Translations under genes and position numbers: made by a program
Origin: Macrotis lagotis
Taxonomy: Eukaryota; Chordata; Mammalia; Peramelemorphia; Peramelidae
DNA length: 64,000 nt
NCBI RefSeq assembly: GCF_037893015.1
Contig: NC_133663.1
Coordinates: 224,647,564 to 224,711,563, forward strand
Direction of reading: 5' to 3'
Part shown: positions 22,403 through 35,015 of the stretch, piece by piece
Position numbering within the stretch: the first letter of the stretch is position 1
How the letters are laid out: every line of letters starts with the position of its first letter
The notes under the pieces: generated by a model
What the model was told of the DNA's origin: nothing
The model's input: the letters and a program-made list of their open reading frames with translations, nothing else
The model's database searches: none

Positions 22403-22680
22403 AAGCTAATGGATGAGTGCAGTAATTGGCCACTTTGTGATGAGTTAAACCCATCTGCCTTGACCTGCTGTTTGAGTTCAGGGGAATGAATTCAAAGGCA
22501 GACTTAGGTTTCTTACTAATATATTCATTTTTCCTAGATGTCTGATTGAAGATTTGGAGTAAGAAATCCTGACTCATGAGAATGATATTAATTAGAAATC
22601 TTCCAAAAGAGAACCTATTTTAAAGCATTTAGTTATACAATTTACTGTACCTTGTAGACTGTTTTGAAGTTGAAAAAAAG
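22403..22680. other. no recognised feature
   Basis: Unique-looking sequence. Confidence 0.3.
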
Positions 22681-22738
22681 CTTTGACCTGGAAGTTGTAA
22701 TGATGGCAAAAACTTTGACCTGGAAGTTGTAATGATGG
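22681..22738 (+). repeat. 32-bp tandem duplication
   Basis: CTTTGACCTGGAAGTTGTAA plus TGATGG occurs at 22681-22706 and again, identical, at 22713-22738, with a CAAAAA spacer. Confidence 0.95.
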
Positions 22739-23484
22739 TATTCACTTTTTTGGGGGGGGCATTAATTTCTAGTAATACAAATTGTTGTGGTAAAACTTGC
22801 TTTAGAAAGAACAAATCAAATAGATACAGACAATTCTTTCACTCAATGAATGCCAATGAATTCTAGGATATCAATTAGTACAAAGCAAAGCTAGTTAAAA
22901 CTGATTAGTCCATTACTGTACTGTATCAGATGTCACTAATAAATTACACCAACTACCAAAAAATGAGAGCAACTTGAAAGCTGGAGAACCCAGTCTAGAA
23001 GATCTATTACTAGGAAAAATCTTGTACAATTATTCATTTCTAGGAATATTTGTAAACTTAGCAAATTGATTTTTTATAATGATTCTGACAACAGAAACCA
23101 TCAAGTCTTTATAGGTCAATTTACTATGTTCAAGTTTGTGAAATTCACCTTTTATAGAAATGATGACAATTTCAAATGCACATAAAGCAATTTGCTGGAC
23201 TAATTAGAGCTATGGGGATAGAAGGATTACTTTTGTCAGCTGCTGCAAAAAGAATAATGACTGTGAAGTTACAGTAGTTTTGGTTTTCTGAGCACAGCTT
23301 ATGTGGATATAGATTCAAAGATGGTAAACAACAAAATCCCTGTTTATAATCTTATAGGGGAGAGGAAGGGTAGGATAGAAGACATGAAATGTACACACAT
23401 AACCATGATGGAAGGTAGAATCAACAAAGACAATGAAGGGATCTCTACAGCATGCTATTTAAGAGATATACGGAGATATGTGAT
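22739..23484. other. no recognised feature
   Basis: Unique-looking AT-rich sequence; the 66-codon plus frame at 23303-23503 shows nothing recognisable. Confidence 0.35.
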
Positions 23485-23600
23485 TTTCATTTGGAGAGAT
23501 TAGAAAGGATTTATGGGCAAGCAGGGACTTGAAGGAAAAAACAGAATTTCAACAGGCGAGAGATAAGGGAAGAGTGTGATCCAGGCATGATGGAAGAGTT
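23485..23600 (+). repeat. fragment of the old family seen at 18985
   Basis: 'gcagggacttgaagg', 'agggaagagtgtgatccagg', 'catgatggaagagt'. Weak. Confidence 0.35.
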
Positions 23601-24220
23601 GTTGCTGTATTTTTAATATCTATTTTTAAAATTCTAAACAAATGAAGTAAAGTGAGCATTTTTATTTATAAAAGTAATATGGAAAAAAGATTGCATATAT
23701 ATAAAACTACAAATTAAAAATACATAGAGCTTGTTTTTCTAAGCATATAATAAATTCAACCTGGAGCTTTTCTTTCTTAAAAAATAGATTTTTATTGCAA
23801 CATTAATTTTTTTTACCATCTTTATTTGACCCCATGCTCTTTCCCTCTTCTTCCAAAAGAAACACCTCTAATAACAAAAAATAAAAGAAAAAAGAAAATG
23901 ACAAAGTAGAGGACTACCTTGCATTTTCCTCTTCAAAGAAACAGGGGGAAATGTCTTCTCGTATCTTGTTCTTTTTAATTTTACATTTGATTTTTATTAT
24001 TTTATGATTGTCTTTCTTTATCTTATTTTAGTTACTATATGTATTATTTTCATGGCTCTGTTTACTTCTCTTTGTATCCTTTCCTGTAAGTCTATCCATA
24101 CTTTTCATTCACATTTGCCAATTCTGATGGGATAACATTATATTCATTTACCACAATTTGTTTAGCCATGTCCAAATAAATGGTTTTTTCTTTGCTACCC
24201 CAATAAGTGCTGCAATATCT

Positions 24221-24290
24221 ATGTATGTATGTATGTATGTATGTATATATCTGTCTGTCTGTCTAGCTAGTTAGCTACCTAGCTATAACA
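24221..24290 (+). repeat. (ATGT)n(CTGT)n(CTAG)n microsatellite
   Basis: ATGT units grade into CTGT and then CTAG-like units. Confidence 0.9.
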
Positions 24291-24306
24291 ATATCTATTT
24301 GTTGTT

Positions 24307-24460
24307 GCTGTTTGTTTTTGTTTTTGCAAGACAATGGGGTTAAGTGACTTGTCAAGGTAACACAGCCAGGTAATTATTAAGTATCTGAGGCCAGATTTGG
24401 ATTTAGGTCCTTCTGACTTCAGGGCCAGTACTCTATCTACTGCAACACCTAGCTGCCCCT
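24307..24460 (-). mobile_element. short CORE-SINE (type A), antisense
   Basis: TTTTTGCAAGACAATGGGGT through ACACCTAGCTGCCCCT, full length; TSD not clear. Confidence 0.93.
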
Positions 24461-24890
24461 AAATATTTTAGTGTATGTGAATGCTTTCTTTTATATTTAT
24501 TATGACCTCTTTGGGGGTATTAGCCTAGTAATGGAATCTCTAGGTCAAATACATTGTACAATGTTAACCACTTAAGTTACACAATGCTAAATTACCTTCT
24601 AGAATGGTTATACTAATTCACAATTCTATCAACAATACATAAATGTGCCTGTCTTTATAAAATATCTCCAAATATCTAACTTCTCATCTTTTGTCATCTT
24701 TGACAGTTTGCTGACTGTGAGGTAAGACCTTAGAGTTATTTTAATTTGCATTCTCTTAATACTAAGGATTTTGAATTTTCCCTCTGTATTAATAGTTTAT
24801 AATTTTTTTGAAAACAATTTGTTCATATTCTTTGACAACTTATCAAGACATCTTGCTTGCCCATGTTTTCTTCTGTTATTTTTGGAGCTT

Positions 24891-25189
24891 TAAAAAAATT
24901 CTTCAACAATTCTTTCTATTTTCCTTTCTCCTTCCTTCCTCCCTTAATCACTTCTTTCCTTCTTTCTTTCCTTTCTTCCCTCCTTTCTTCTAGATCTATG
25001 CAAAAATTTCATTGGATCCATGATCTAATCAATATGGGTTGCTTTCTTATCAAGGCAGATCACAATTTATCAATGCCTTCTTTTCCTCTGAAAGTCTTGT
25101 TCCCATTCTTTGAGCAGCAGTGTAGGATAGGCAATGGTAAAGTAGGGATACTTTCCCATCATGGCCAATGAAAGGCATGGAGACAAAAG
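24891..25189. other. no recognised feature
   Basis: Pyrimidine-rich stretch at 24920-24990, otherwise unique-looking. Frames here are low complexity. Confidence 0.35.
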
Positions 25190-25345
25190 ATGGAGTGATG
25201 TGTGTGTATACAAAGAGAGTAATGTGAAAGCAGACTGAAGATATAGGGAGGGGTCAAAGTATGAAGAGCATAAAATGTCAAAGGAACCTATTACAATAGT
25301 CCAGATCATGAGAACCTAAACTAGTGTCTAAGTGGGAAGTGTTTC
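25190..25345 (+). repeat. fragment of the old family seen at 18985
   Basis: 'aggggtcaaagtatgaagag', 'attacaatagtccagatcat', 'gaacctaaactagtgtcta' correspond to the far end of that family. Confidence 0.45.
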
Positions 25346-25384
25346 TGTAAATGTGAATGATGTCTCTCCAGCCTCAGTAGTTTC

Positions 25385-25450
25385 TCTATATGGTAGTGAA
25401 GCAAAGAGAATCATATTAAGTAATATGTCTATAAGGTAGTGAAGCAAATG
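25385..25450 (+). repeat. imperfect 44-bp tandem duplication
   Basis: CTATATGGTAGTGAAGCAAA near 25386 recurs as CTATAAGGTAGTGAAGCAAA near 25429. Confidence 0.8.
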
Positions 25451-25574
25451 GTCATATCAAGTTTGTATTCCCCACTTCCTTGCCTCCAGTTAAGGTATGA
25501 TCAGGGAGATGAAGGGCACAGAGGGCAAGGGAATCAGTGCAGCTATTTCTCTTCTTTCTACCTTATTTCTCTTT

Positions 25575-25790
25575 TCTTGAACCCCAGGCCAGAGCTATGC
25601 ATTCCCCTAGGTAACTGAAATAGGTCCATTCAAATTCCACATTCTTCATGAAGCCTTCCTTAATTCTACAATCTTCCTTAATTACTGTAATTATCTTCTC
25701 TCCTTTGACCTCATATAACAGTTTGTTGGCACCATTGTAATAGCTTCTGATTTGACTACCCTCAGATAAGTCAGTACCCCACACCAATTC
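25575..25790 (+). mobile_element. L2-like LINE fragment
   Basis: 'attcttcatgaagccttcct', 'taattctacaatcttcctta', 'atataacagtttgtt' follow the L2 3' coding order. Confidence 0.5.
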
Positions 25791-25802
25791 ATATTGGACA
25801 AA

Positions 25803-26369
<567 letters not shown>

Positions 26370-26374
26370 CTTAA

Positions 26375-26640
26375 AGTGCAGATCTGATTATATCACCCCT
26401 GCTCAATAAACCTCCACTTTTGATGGAGATAAAAATATAAACATCTCTGTTTCCATGTAAATTTCTATACACCTTGGCCCCATCCTATCTTTTTTCAGTT
26501 TTCTTTAATTGAATACCTTCTAAGTGCCTTGCCTTTGAGATTGTGTCTAATTTATCCTGTATCTTGCTTGTACATAATGGTTTGCAAGTTGCCTCTTTCA
26601 TTAGACTGTGAGTTCCATGAGATTACCTGTCACATTGTTG
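26375..26640 (+). mobile_element. L2-like LINE 3' end
   Basis: 'cattagactgtgagttccat' and neighbouring 'cttgcttgtacataatgg' recall the L2 3'UTR; diverged. Confidence 0.5.
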
Positions 26641-27120
26641 TTATTATTTGTCCTTCCTTTTGAAAAGAATGATATACCAAGGTGATGTCTTAACTGGTGG
26701 GTGAATTGGATATAAGTGAGGCACAGTTGTATAAAGAAATTAGTCTCACTTTTTCTTACTGAGACTTGGAAGATCAGTGGCAAGGCAAACGTAAAGATGA
26801 TTGACAATGACCAGGATACAGTGAATGTCCTTGGATTCTTTGATGTCTGACCAAACTCCTGAGTGCTCCACAGTACCTGCTACAGTAACCTTCATGACTG
26901 AAGGGATAAATTGTTCTCATCCATTGGTTCTGTTAGGGAAAGTCTTCACACACTTGGGGTAGACAATCCCCTAACTTACCCTCAAATTGGTTTAACCTGT
27001 CTGCTGAGACACACTGTTCATCCTCAACAGGTTGAGAATCAAGTGCCAAGTAGACACCAAGAGTGAAGAAGTAATCTTGAAAAAGGTTTGGCAAGTTCTC
27101 ATACCAGAGGTGCTAACCCT
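26641..27120 (+). repeat. degenerate interspersed repeat, family not named
   Basis: 'tttgtccttccttttgaaaa', 'gaattggatataagtgaggc', 'ctttgatgtctgaccaaact' match phrases I remember as frequent in marsupial intergenic DNA. No coding capacity seen. Confidence 0.45.
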
Positions 27121-27429
27121 CTCCTATACCCTACTTCTACCCCAAACTGCTGCATAATAGATACTTATTAAATACCTGACTATTCACTAGCAGTTAACAA
27201 TCTTTCAGCAGATTTTATTCATAGTTTTGTCATTTAATCCTTTTTTTAAAAAATTGTCACTCTTCACACTTTGCAGTCTAACCATACTACCTTGCTTGCT
27301 TTCCCTGACTTTATATCTCCTGTCTCCATACACTGGCCATCTTCTCATGCCTGTAATCCTTATCAGGAGCCCTTTTGGAATCCTTGATTTTCTGAACTTA
27401 AACACTACTTACCACATAAATTGCAAAAG
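27121..27429. other. no recognised feature
   Basis: Unique-looking. Overlapping chance frames on both strands (66 and 68 codons). Confidence 0.35.
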
Positions 27430-27537
27430 TTGATGTAATTATGTGATGAATCAGGTCAAATAGCTATTTGGTATTCAGCCAAAGTTGTAAATTATGTGGT
27501 GAATCAGGTCAACATCTATTTGATATTCAGCCAAGGT
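27430..27537 (+). repeat. imperfect tandem duplication of about 52 bp
   Basis: 'gtgatgaatcaggtcaaata' with 'tatttggtattcagccaaag' is followed directly by 'gtggtgaatcaggtcaacat' with 'tatttgatattcagccaagg'. Confidence 0.85.
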
Positions 27538-28764
27538 CCTTGGACAATTTCTTAACTCCATCTTTCTTCATTTTCATATTACATTGCATATTTAAAGGTC
27601 AGTGACCACAGACAAAAAAAACATAGTCTGAATCTGGCAAATGAATTTTCCTCAAGCCCCATGCTTTCCACTAACAGGTACCTTGACATGAAACATAAGC
27701 TTTTAGGAAGTCTTCTTTAATGAAAATGGATCATTAATATTGCAGCAATAGAATTCTTTTGATGAAATAGAAGATTTGGGAATTAATAGCTAGTTTGTTT
27801 AAGTTACAAGCCCAAGAAACATAATAATATGCATTCTTGGTCCAAGTCAGCACTCACAATTAAGACATCTTCCTGAAAACATAATGTCCTTCAAATGAAG
27901 TGCTCTCAAGTCTGATTTACCAACATGGGTGAAAAGAAGACACAAAATATTTAGATTTTGAGGAATATTTTCCCCTTAAATCCAAATCAACATGATTCAT
28001 CCAGTTGCATTTCACAAAGTAAATGCTAGTGGTGAATGAAGTGGAAGCATGGAGCACTTGTTTAGAGAGCAATCCTTTCTGGGAGAACTGGCCTTTCAGG
28101 AACTTTCAGGGCTGATAATGAATTTTGAAGCCTGATAACATCTTCAGCTAGAACAAATCTTCCCAGTGTTCTAAAAGGGCCCTTTTCAGCATTGTTTTTC
28201 TGTAGCCCTCACAGCTGTGGTGATGACTGCATTTTCTTTTTTCCAGAAAATAACAAAATCGGAAGGAGATAAAATGCAAGGAGGGTAGTGTGGCAAATGG
28301 AGTGGCTGTCAAAAGAGGATTCTAAGGGATAAATCTTCTCAGACAAATCTGATTGCTTTTGGAAATGGGGGGCAGCGTGATGGTTGAAAAGCATAATATA
28401 TTACAGTAGAACAGGTGGACTAGATTTCAGCAAGTCATTTGTTAATCTTCAGCATAATAATCTAATAAACAAAATCAAGGAATTTATAATCAATTCCAGG
28501 AACAAATGTGAGAATTATGCTAGTGCAAAATGCTTTATCCAGTTGTCAAGGAATCAAGGAAAGTGTTGGTTTTGGGGGCCAATGCTAAGGCAAAACAAGA
28601 GATAAGTGATATTTTTTTCTCTCTTAGCAATGCTTCTCTTTTACCCTTAGCCCAAGGGGTTTTATATTATAATTAAAAGCAATCTAGTTCTAACCCATTG
28701 TGTTTTGATCTAATGACTTTATTTCTTCACTTTATACTTTGAGGTAGTAAATCAGCAAGAATTT
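27538..28764. other. unique sequence, no recognised feature
   Basis: About 1.2 kb without any repeat I can place, and only short frames (61 and 73 codons) without recognised content. One of the longer repeat-free stretches. Confidence 0.4.
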
Positions 28765-28986
28765 TATTACATTGTTCAGTCACATTCGACTGTGACCTCA
28801 TTTAGGATTTTCTTGGCAAAGATACTAGAGTAGTCTACTATTTCCTTCTTCAGCTCATTTTGTAAGAGGAAACAGAGGTAAGCCAAGTTAAATGACTTGT
28901 CCAGTGTCACACAGTTAGATAATGTCAGACCAGATTTGAACTCAGGCTGGTAAGTGTTCCTGATTCCACACTAGGCAGTCTATCCA
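28765..28986 (-). mobile_element. MAR1-like CORE-SINE, antisense, hit by a later SINE
   Basis: 'acattgttcagtcacattcg', 'tcttggcaaagatactagag', 'atttccttcttcagctcatt', 'cagatttgaactcaggctgg'. Its head end is interrupted by the SINE at 29004-29147. Confidence 0.87.
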
Positions 28987-29164
28987 CTGCTCCATCTATT
29001 TTTTTAGCTTTTTGCAAGGCAAATGGGGTTAAGTGGCTTGCCCAAGGCCGCACAGCTAGGTAATTAGTAAGTGTCTGAGACCGATTTGAACCCAGATACT
29101 CCTGACTCCAGGGCCGGTGCTTTATCCACTGTGCCACCTAGCCGCCCCTGCTCCATCTATTTTT
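28987..29164 (-). mobile_element. short CORE-SINE (type A), antisense, perfect 17-bp TSD
   Basis: Body 29004-29147. CTGCTCCATCTATTTTT is identical at 28987-29003 and 29148-29164. Confidence 0.97.
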
Positions 29165-29329
29165 AAATGTTCTTTTTATTTTATTATTTTAAATTCTTTT
29201 TATTTTTATTTTATTAATTTTTTAAAAATTTTATCTTTATTTTTTAAAAAGTCATTTCCCTACTAGACACTGAATTCCCCTCCTTATCCCCCAACTCCCT
29301 TCCTTCCCTGTCCTCCAGGGAATTAATTC

Positions 29330-29755
29330 AAGGGAGTTCCTATAATTCTAGGATCAAATACAAAATCCTCTGTTTGGCTCTTTAAGCCTTTCATAACCTG
29401 GACCCTTCTTACCTTTCCAAGTTTTTTGCACCTTTTTCCCCCTCTATGTGACACTGATGTCCTTGCTGTTCTTGCACAAGACACTTCATTTCCTGATTCT
29501 GAACATTTTTCCTGGAAATGTCTTATATCTGGGACTCTTTTCTCATCTCTACCTTCTGGCTTTCCTAGTCTCCTCAAGTCTCAGCAAGAAGCCCTTTCTA
29601 GTCTTCCTGAATCTTAGTGCCTTTTCTCTGAAATCATCTTTAATGTGTCCCGTGTATATCTTGTTTGCATGTTGTGTCTCTCATTAGACTATCAGCTCCA
29701 TGAGATTAAGTACCTACTTAATAAATGTTTGTTGACTATTAACTGACAATTACCC
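29330..29755 (+). mobile_element. L2-like LINE 3' region
   Basis: 'ctctttaagcctttcataac', 'agacacttcatttcctgatt', 'tcagcaagaagccctttcta', 'cattagactatcagctccat', then TACTTAATAAATGTTTGTTG. The best preserved L2 copy in the window. Confidence 0.72.
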
Positions 29756-31109
29756 ATCTCCAGAAGATTTCACCCTTGGTTTAACTTGTCACCGAATCTT
29801 TTTAAAATTGTTCCGCCAATGCATACTGTGATTCTTCAAGAATTATCTTTAGTTTCTGTTTTGGAATAAAGAATCTGCCCTAACCTAATTCATAATGTGT
29901 TTAGGGTATCTCTTCAAGGAAACTGAGATATGAATCTTAAATTTTTTTAGGACATCTTTTAAAGTTTTATTGATGTTTTGTTTCTACATTACAAATCTTT
30001 GCAGATTACTCACACTTTATGAGAGGTCCACTACAACAAAGTAAATAGTTAAGCTAAAACCAATTTAACATTAAAAACAAATTAAATGATGTTAATGAGT
30101 GAGAGGTCCTCTATGTATAGTGGAACCCGCCTAAAGCAAGAACCTGGACAGTTGCAAGAGGAAGGCTATCATTAGATGGGAGGCAGAATTGACATCTTTA
30201 GCCTCTTCTCCACCTACCCTTCCACAAGGGAGACTTTTGTTCCTACCTGGAAGGGAGACAGGAATTTGAAGAGAATACTTTGCTCTCCTTAGAGAGAGAG
30301 GAGATACCAGACTGGAATTATGTCTCTCTGCTCCCTTAAGTATTGTTCTTCTAGGGGATGTGATTAGGTTTGAGCTAATTTCTCATCACTTTGTAACATT
30401 TTTTTTGGAGGAAGGAAGACTCTAAGTCCTTCCCCACAACACCAGTTCCACAATGAATTCACCTGCAGCAAATAGCAAAGAAGCCCCTTTATCCAAATCA
30501 TAGCAGAGCAGAAATCAGTTAAGATATACTTATGAAAAATATACCAGACAATATAAAGTGAAGGAGTTCTCTCATATTGGGAACAAATCTCAGTGCAATC
30601 AAGAGAGGGGGTCCTGGATCTCACCCAAGGGTAAATTACCCAAAGCCTCAAGTGTAGCAAGCTGGGGGGTAAAGACATGATAAGAGACTACTAGCTCCAC
30701 TCATATCTTCCCAGAATCTTTTCCTTCAGCAGGCTGAAGTGGAGTTGGCATCTTCCCTCTTTTCTCTTGAAGCTGGAAGTCAGAAGTGCCTGAGACAGAA
30801 TCATAAAGAAGCTTTAAAGAATGATGAGTCTCTAAGAAGGACTGGTCCCAAAGAGTTCTGAAAGAAGACTCATAGTTTAATGAGTTCCCCAAAGGGGACA
30901 TGAAGGGGACTGCCCTGGATCCGAAGCTCTCTCAACTCTCTCTTTGCCCTGCCCCTCACACAGGCCAAACCATTCATCTCCACCAATAAGGAGTGAGTCT
31001 CATACCAGTAGGCTTTGGGACTGAGATTAAATACAGCAATCTCTTCTGAAAATGCAGGAAATGTTTCACAACTGTAGCATCTTCTAATCTCTCAGAGGCA
31101 GTGGCTAAA
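29756..31109. other. unique sequence, no recognised feature
   Basis: About 1.35 kb with no repeat I can name. A 104-codon minus frame (30364-30678) and a 66-codon frame (30701-30901) have no recognised domain. Confidence 0.4.
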
Positions 31110-31265
31110 ACTAAAGTCAAGAAGACCTGAGATGAACCATAACTTTTAATGGAATTTCTATTATTCTCATGTTGCTTAGGTTGAATACTTTCTACTGCTT
31201 CAGTTTCTTCATCTGTACAATTTGAATGAAAATGATGCTTATCTCCCAGAATTATTCCAAGGACA
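31110..31265 (+). mobile_element. MIR-like SINE fragment
   Basis: 'gtcaagaagacctgagatga', 'tcagtttcttcatctgtaca', 'tatctcccagaattattcca'. Confidence 0.55.
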
Positions 31266-32342
31266 AAAGAAGATGATAATTATAAACCTAGTCTTCTAAT
31301 ATTGTAATCGTTTGGGAAAAATAAATATAGTAATGATAATAATAATTCTTTGGGGGTAAAATAGCTATATTCATCAAGGTAGAGGGGCAAAGTTGAAGGG
31401 GAAAGTGGCATCTAAGAAAAGAATATTTGGCAGTGATTTTTTGGATTCTATTAAATCCATAGATGATGTCATCCTTTTTTTATTTGCTCAAATTGTTAAC
31501 AGTTCTGGATATACTTGACACTGTCATGGAAAACCAAAATTTTTTGCAAGAGACAAAGCTATTTTGTCTTTGATCTCCATGGAACACATCAGAAGAAATC
31601 TGATAAAACCAGCTTAGAGGAGATGACATTTTAAAGGGACAAATCCTTCTTATTGACTTATTTCTCTACTGTTGGAGTCACACACATATTTTCTCTTACC
31701 ATTTTCAAAATTGCAGTGAGGAAGCAAAACACAAGGAGGTTTAGCAATCAAATGGTTTTGAAAATAAATGCTGGGTTTTAGAATACTAATTGTGAAGCCA
31801 ACTCTTGGAGGCTTCAAAGTTTATCAACTGAGATAATTTGAGTGATGATAAAAGTAATTTGGGGTGATGATATGGAAATAAGCACAAAGGTACAAAATAA
31901 CAGGTTTTGAAAAGCATTGGCACTAATGAATTGGGAGGATGCTTCATGGAGATATAAATTGGGAATGGGAATAAAGGCAGGTAGAGAGTAATGACTAAGG
32001 CATCAGGTGCAATTAAATAAAAGTTATTGCCATAGGGTAAAGTAGTGATAGGAGGATGAGAGATTAGATGTCCTCAGTTGTCACCAAAACAGAATGATAG
32101 ATAACTATAATTAATTTATGGATAATCATGCATGCTATATTCATCTTTCTAGGACTGTCACATTTATTACTGGCCTTGTCCAAAAGCTGGTTTTCTCCAC
32201 ATTGACTAGAATCTTTTCACCCCTCCCATAATCAGACTAATATAACCAGGCCAATGCCAAAACAATATAGAAATGCTACTATCACCAACTTTACTATCAC
32301 ACACACAAAAAAAAGTCTAGATGGGAAGTCTCTAATTAATGA
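31266..32342. other. unique sequence, no recognised feature
   Basis: About 1.1 kb, AT-rich, no frame or repeat that I can support. Confidence 0.4.
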
Positions 32343-32577
32343 GAATTGTTGTTCAACTGTATTTGACCCTATTTGAGATTTTCTTGGCAAAAATACTGGA
32401 GTAGTTTGACATTTCCTCCTCTAGCTCATCTTTACAAATGAGAAACTGAGACAAACAGAGTTGTAATTTATCCAGGTCATACAACTATTACATGACTATA
32501 GCTATATTTAAATACATGAAGATCAGTTTTCCTTCAGGTACAGGGCTTTATTTACTACACCACTTAACTTCCCAAGT
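32343..32577 (-). mobile_element. MAR1-like CORE-SINE, antisense
   Basis: 'gttgttcaactgtatttgac', 'tcttggcaaaaatactggag', 'aatgagaaactgagacaaac', 'tactacaccacttaacttcc'. Confidence 0.85.
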
Positions 32578-32726
32578 AGGTAGCAATTTTATGAGGTACA
32601 AAGATTTCCAGGAACATAGATATGGTGACATCTACTTGAGATTAAATTGATTCAATTGTGGAGTTTATTGAATAGTATATAAATCATGCAGATATATTTA
32701 CTCATACAGGAATCTCCTCTTTCCTT

Positions 32727-32895
32727 TGCCTCCTTTTTTTTAGGTTTTTGTAAGGCAAACGGGGTTAAGTGGCTTGCCCAAGGCCACACAGATAGGTAAT
32801 TATTAAGTGTCTGAGACTGGATTTAAACCCAGATACTCCTGACTCCAGGGCCCGCTACTTTATCCACTACACCACCTAGCTGCCCCTGCCTCCTT
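32727..32895 (-). mobile_element. short CORE-SINE (type A), antisense
   Basis: Body 32736-32886, TSD TGCCTCCTT at 32727-32735 and 32887-32895. Confidence 0.95.
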
Positions 32896-33094
32896 CTTTC
32901 CAAAAAAACCAAAAACCCTTACTTCTGCCATTTGACCTGATCCAAGAATTTTAGTTCCCTACAATAGAGAGAATTAGATGCTCTAATCTGGGGAGGGGGA
33001 GATTTTTGAGTACTCCATTTATGGGGAGATTAGAATTGATAGAAATCTTTTGTTATCAGGAGCCTGTAGTCTTGGATAAGCCAAAATTACTTTA

Positions 33095-33258
33095 GGAGTC
33101 TCTGTCTCCTGTAGGTTGCACCTTTTATTTTGCTCTCAATATCTTCATCTCTATAATGGGAATGCTTATAACATCTCCCTCTCAGAAGTGTAATGAGGGA
33201 AAAATGAGATAATAGCTGTAAAGTATCTTGTAATGTTAGAATACTATACAAATGGAGA
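33095..33258 (+). mobile_element. MIR-like SINE 3' part
   Basis: 'tcatctctataatgggaatg', 'tctccctctcagaagtgtaa', 'gagataatagctgtaaagta', 'agaatactatacaaatg'. Confidence 0.7.
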
Positions 33259-33993
33259 AAGGCTGCTCAAACTGGATTGTATTAATAACATATTATCACT
33301 TACTATTAAATGAGAAGTCACCTATATTTAAAATAACACTTGTTACTAGATTTTTTAAAAATTTAGTTAAATTTAAATTTAAATACTATTGCTTTTCCTG
33401 AAATAGAAAGGGAAGGTAAGGGGAAGAGTAGGGATTTATATTCCAATTTGGACTCAAAACAAAGTTGCTGTTATCATTACTTTTCCTATTGATGGGCACT
33501 CTTTTATGTAGTTAAAGAGTGAAGATGCAATCACTACAGCAAAAAGTTTTTGTTAGTTCCAGATTTCCTTGAATGAATTCAGTGTTGATTTTGTTTTAAT
33601 ATTCTTTATTTCATAGATTCATTTTCGGTTTGGTCAATTCTAATTTTCAGGGAGTTTAATTTTTAGATGAAGTTTATTCCATTCATTATTCTAGGTATTA
33701 ATTTTCCTTGCTATTTCCCCCCCTTAGCTATTCTAGTCTGTATCACTTAATTAATTTCTTATAAATACTCTTATAGTTTTTGTGACTTGGACTTTTTTCC
33801 TTGAGGCTCTATTTGGACTTACTGTATATTTAACCTGTTCTTCATTGTGTTTGATTTTTTTTTTCTTTCCTATTTATTAGTATCTTCAGCCTCAGTTTCT
33901 GGATTTTGGACTTGTGTTCTCCTTTCCTTGTCCTCAAGCTATTATAAAGAGGAAAGATTTGATTCCTCCCCAATCTGTAGCTCAACTAATCTA
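33259..33993. other. mostly unique; possible antisense L1 5' region at 33590-33960
   Basis: 33590-33960 is pyrimidine-rich and faintly resembles the antisense 5' part of marsupial L1 ('cttgaggctctatttggact', 'cctcagtttctggattttgg'). I do not count it as established. Confidence 0.25.
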
Positions 33994-34283
33994 CAGTTAT
34001 CCCTTCCATATCATGGGGGATGGGGTATAGCACCCCACAATCTGGAAAATCTCCCTTCATACAATTTAAGAAGTTTGAATTATTATGGTATTAATATTTG
34101 AAATATGTTGATATTATACATTACTATTCATATATTTTATGTATTTCTTAGTTTCTAAATTCTTTCTATGTCATCTACTGACCTCCACTTATTGTCTGTG
34201 ACTTCCAAAAAATTCTCATTTAATTTCTTATGCTGACCCAAAATGTATTGAAATCATGTTGGGAAAAGTCACAGGTAAAGGAG
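33994..34283 (+). mobile_element. Tigger/pogo-like MITE, copy 2
   Basis: Begins after TA with CAGTTATCCCTTCCATATCA. 'ctactgacctccacttattg', 'aatttcttatgctgacccaa' and 'catgttgggaaaagtcac' follow. It is the reverse complement relative of 16843-17149. The right inverted repeat is eroded (AGGTAAAGGAG). Confidence 0.75.
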
Positions 34284-34309
34284 TTTTAATCAATTAATTA
34301 AAGGAGTTT

Positions 34310-35015
34310 TAATTAACTTTTTTTTAAAATTTGTTTTTATTAAAGTTATTATTTGAGTTTTACAATTGTCCCCCCAATCTTACTCCCCCCTCCCCACAGA
34401 AAGCAATCTGTCAGTCTTTACTTTTTTCCATGTTGTACCTTGATCCAAATTGGGTGGGATGAGAGAGAAATCATATCCTTAAAGAAGAGACGAGAAGTCT
34501 AAGAGGTAACAAGATCAGACAATAATATATCTGTTTTTTCTAAATTAAAGGGAATAGTCCTTGAACTTTGTTCAAACTCCACAGCTCCTTATGTGGATAC
34601 AGATGGCACTCTCCTTTGCAGACGGCCCAAAATTGCTCCCGATTGTAGCACTGATGGAATGAGCGAGTCCTTCAAGGTTGAACATCATTCCCATGTTGCT
34701 ATTAGGGTGTACAGTGTTTTTCTGGTTCTGATCATCTCACTCAGCATCAGTTCATGCAAATCCCTCCACGCTTCCCTGAAATCCCATCCCTCCTGGTTTC
34801 TAATAGAACAATAGTCTTCCATGACATACATATACCACAGTTTGCTAAGCCATTCCCCAACTGAAGGAAATTTACTTGATTTCCAATTCTTTGCCACCAC
34901 AAATAGGGCTGCTATAAATATTTTTGTACAAATAATGTTTTTAACCTTTTTCATCATCTCTTCAGGGTATAGACCCAGTAGTGGTATTGCTGGGTCAAAG
35001 GTAATTAACTTTTTT
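34310..35015 (-). mobile_element. 5'-truncated antisense L1, 14-bp perfect TSD
   Basis: Body 34324-35001; TAATTAACTTTTTT at 34310-34323 and 35002-35015. Carries the antisense 3'UTR and the last part of ORF2: a minus frame at 34685-34957 reads MMKKVKNIICTKIFIAALFV and then ...SVGEWLSKLWYMYVMEDYC. Confidence 0.96.

Larger units (their letters stand above)
23780..24890 (-). mobile_element. old antisense L1 3' region, interrupted
   Basis: Antisense L1 3'UTR (23780-24110), then the ORF2 C-terminal area ('taccacaatttgtttagcca', 'aagtgctgcaatatct', 'ttagtgtatgtgaatgcttt', 'ttagagttattttaatttgc'). Interrupted at 24221-24270 by tetranucleotide arrays and at 24307-24460 by an antisense SINE. Confidence 0.8.
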
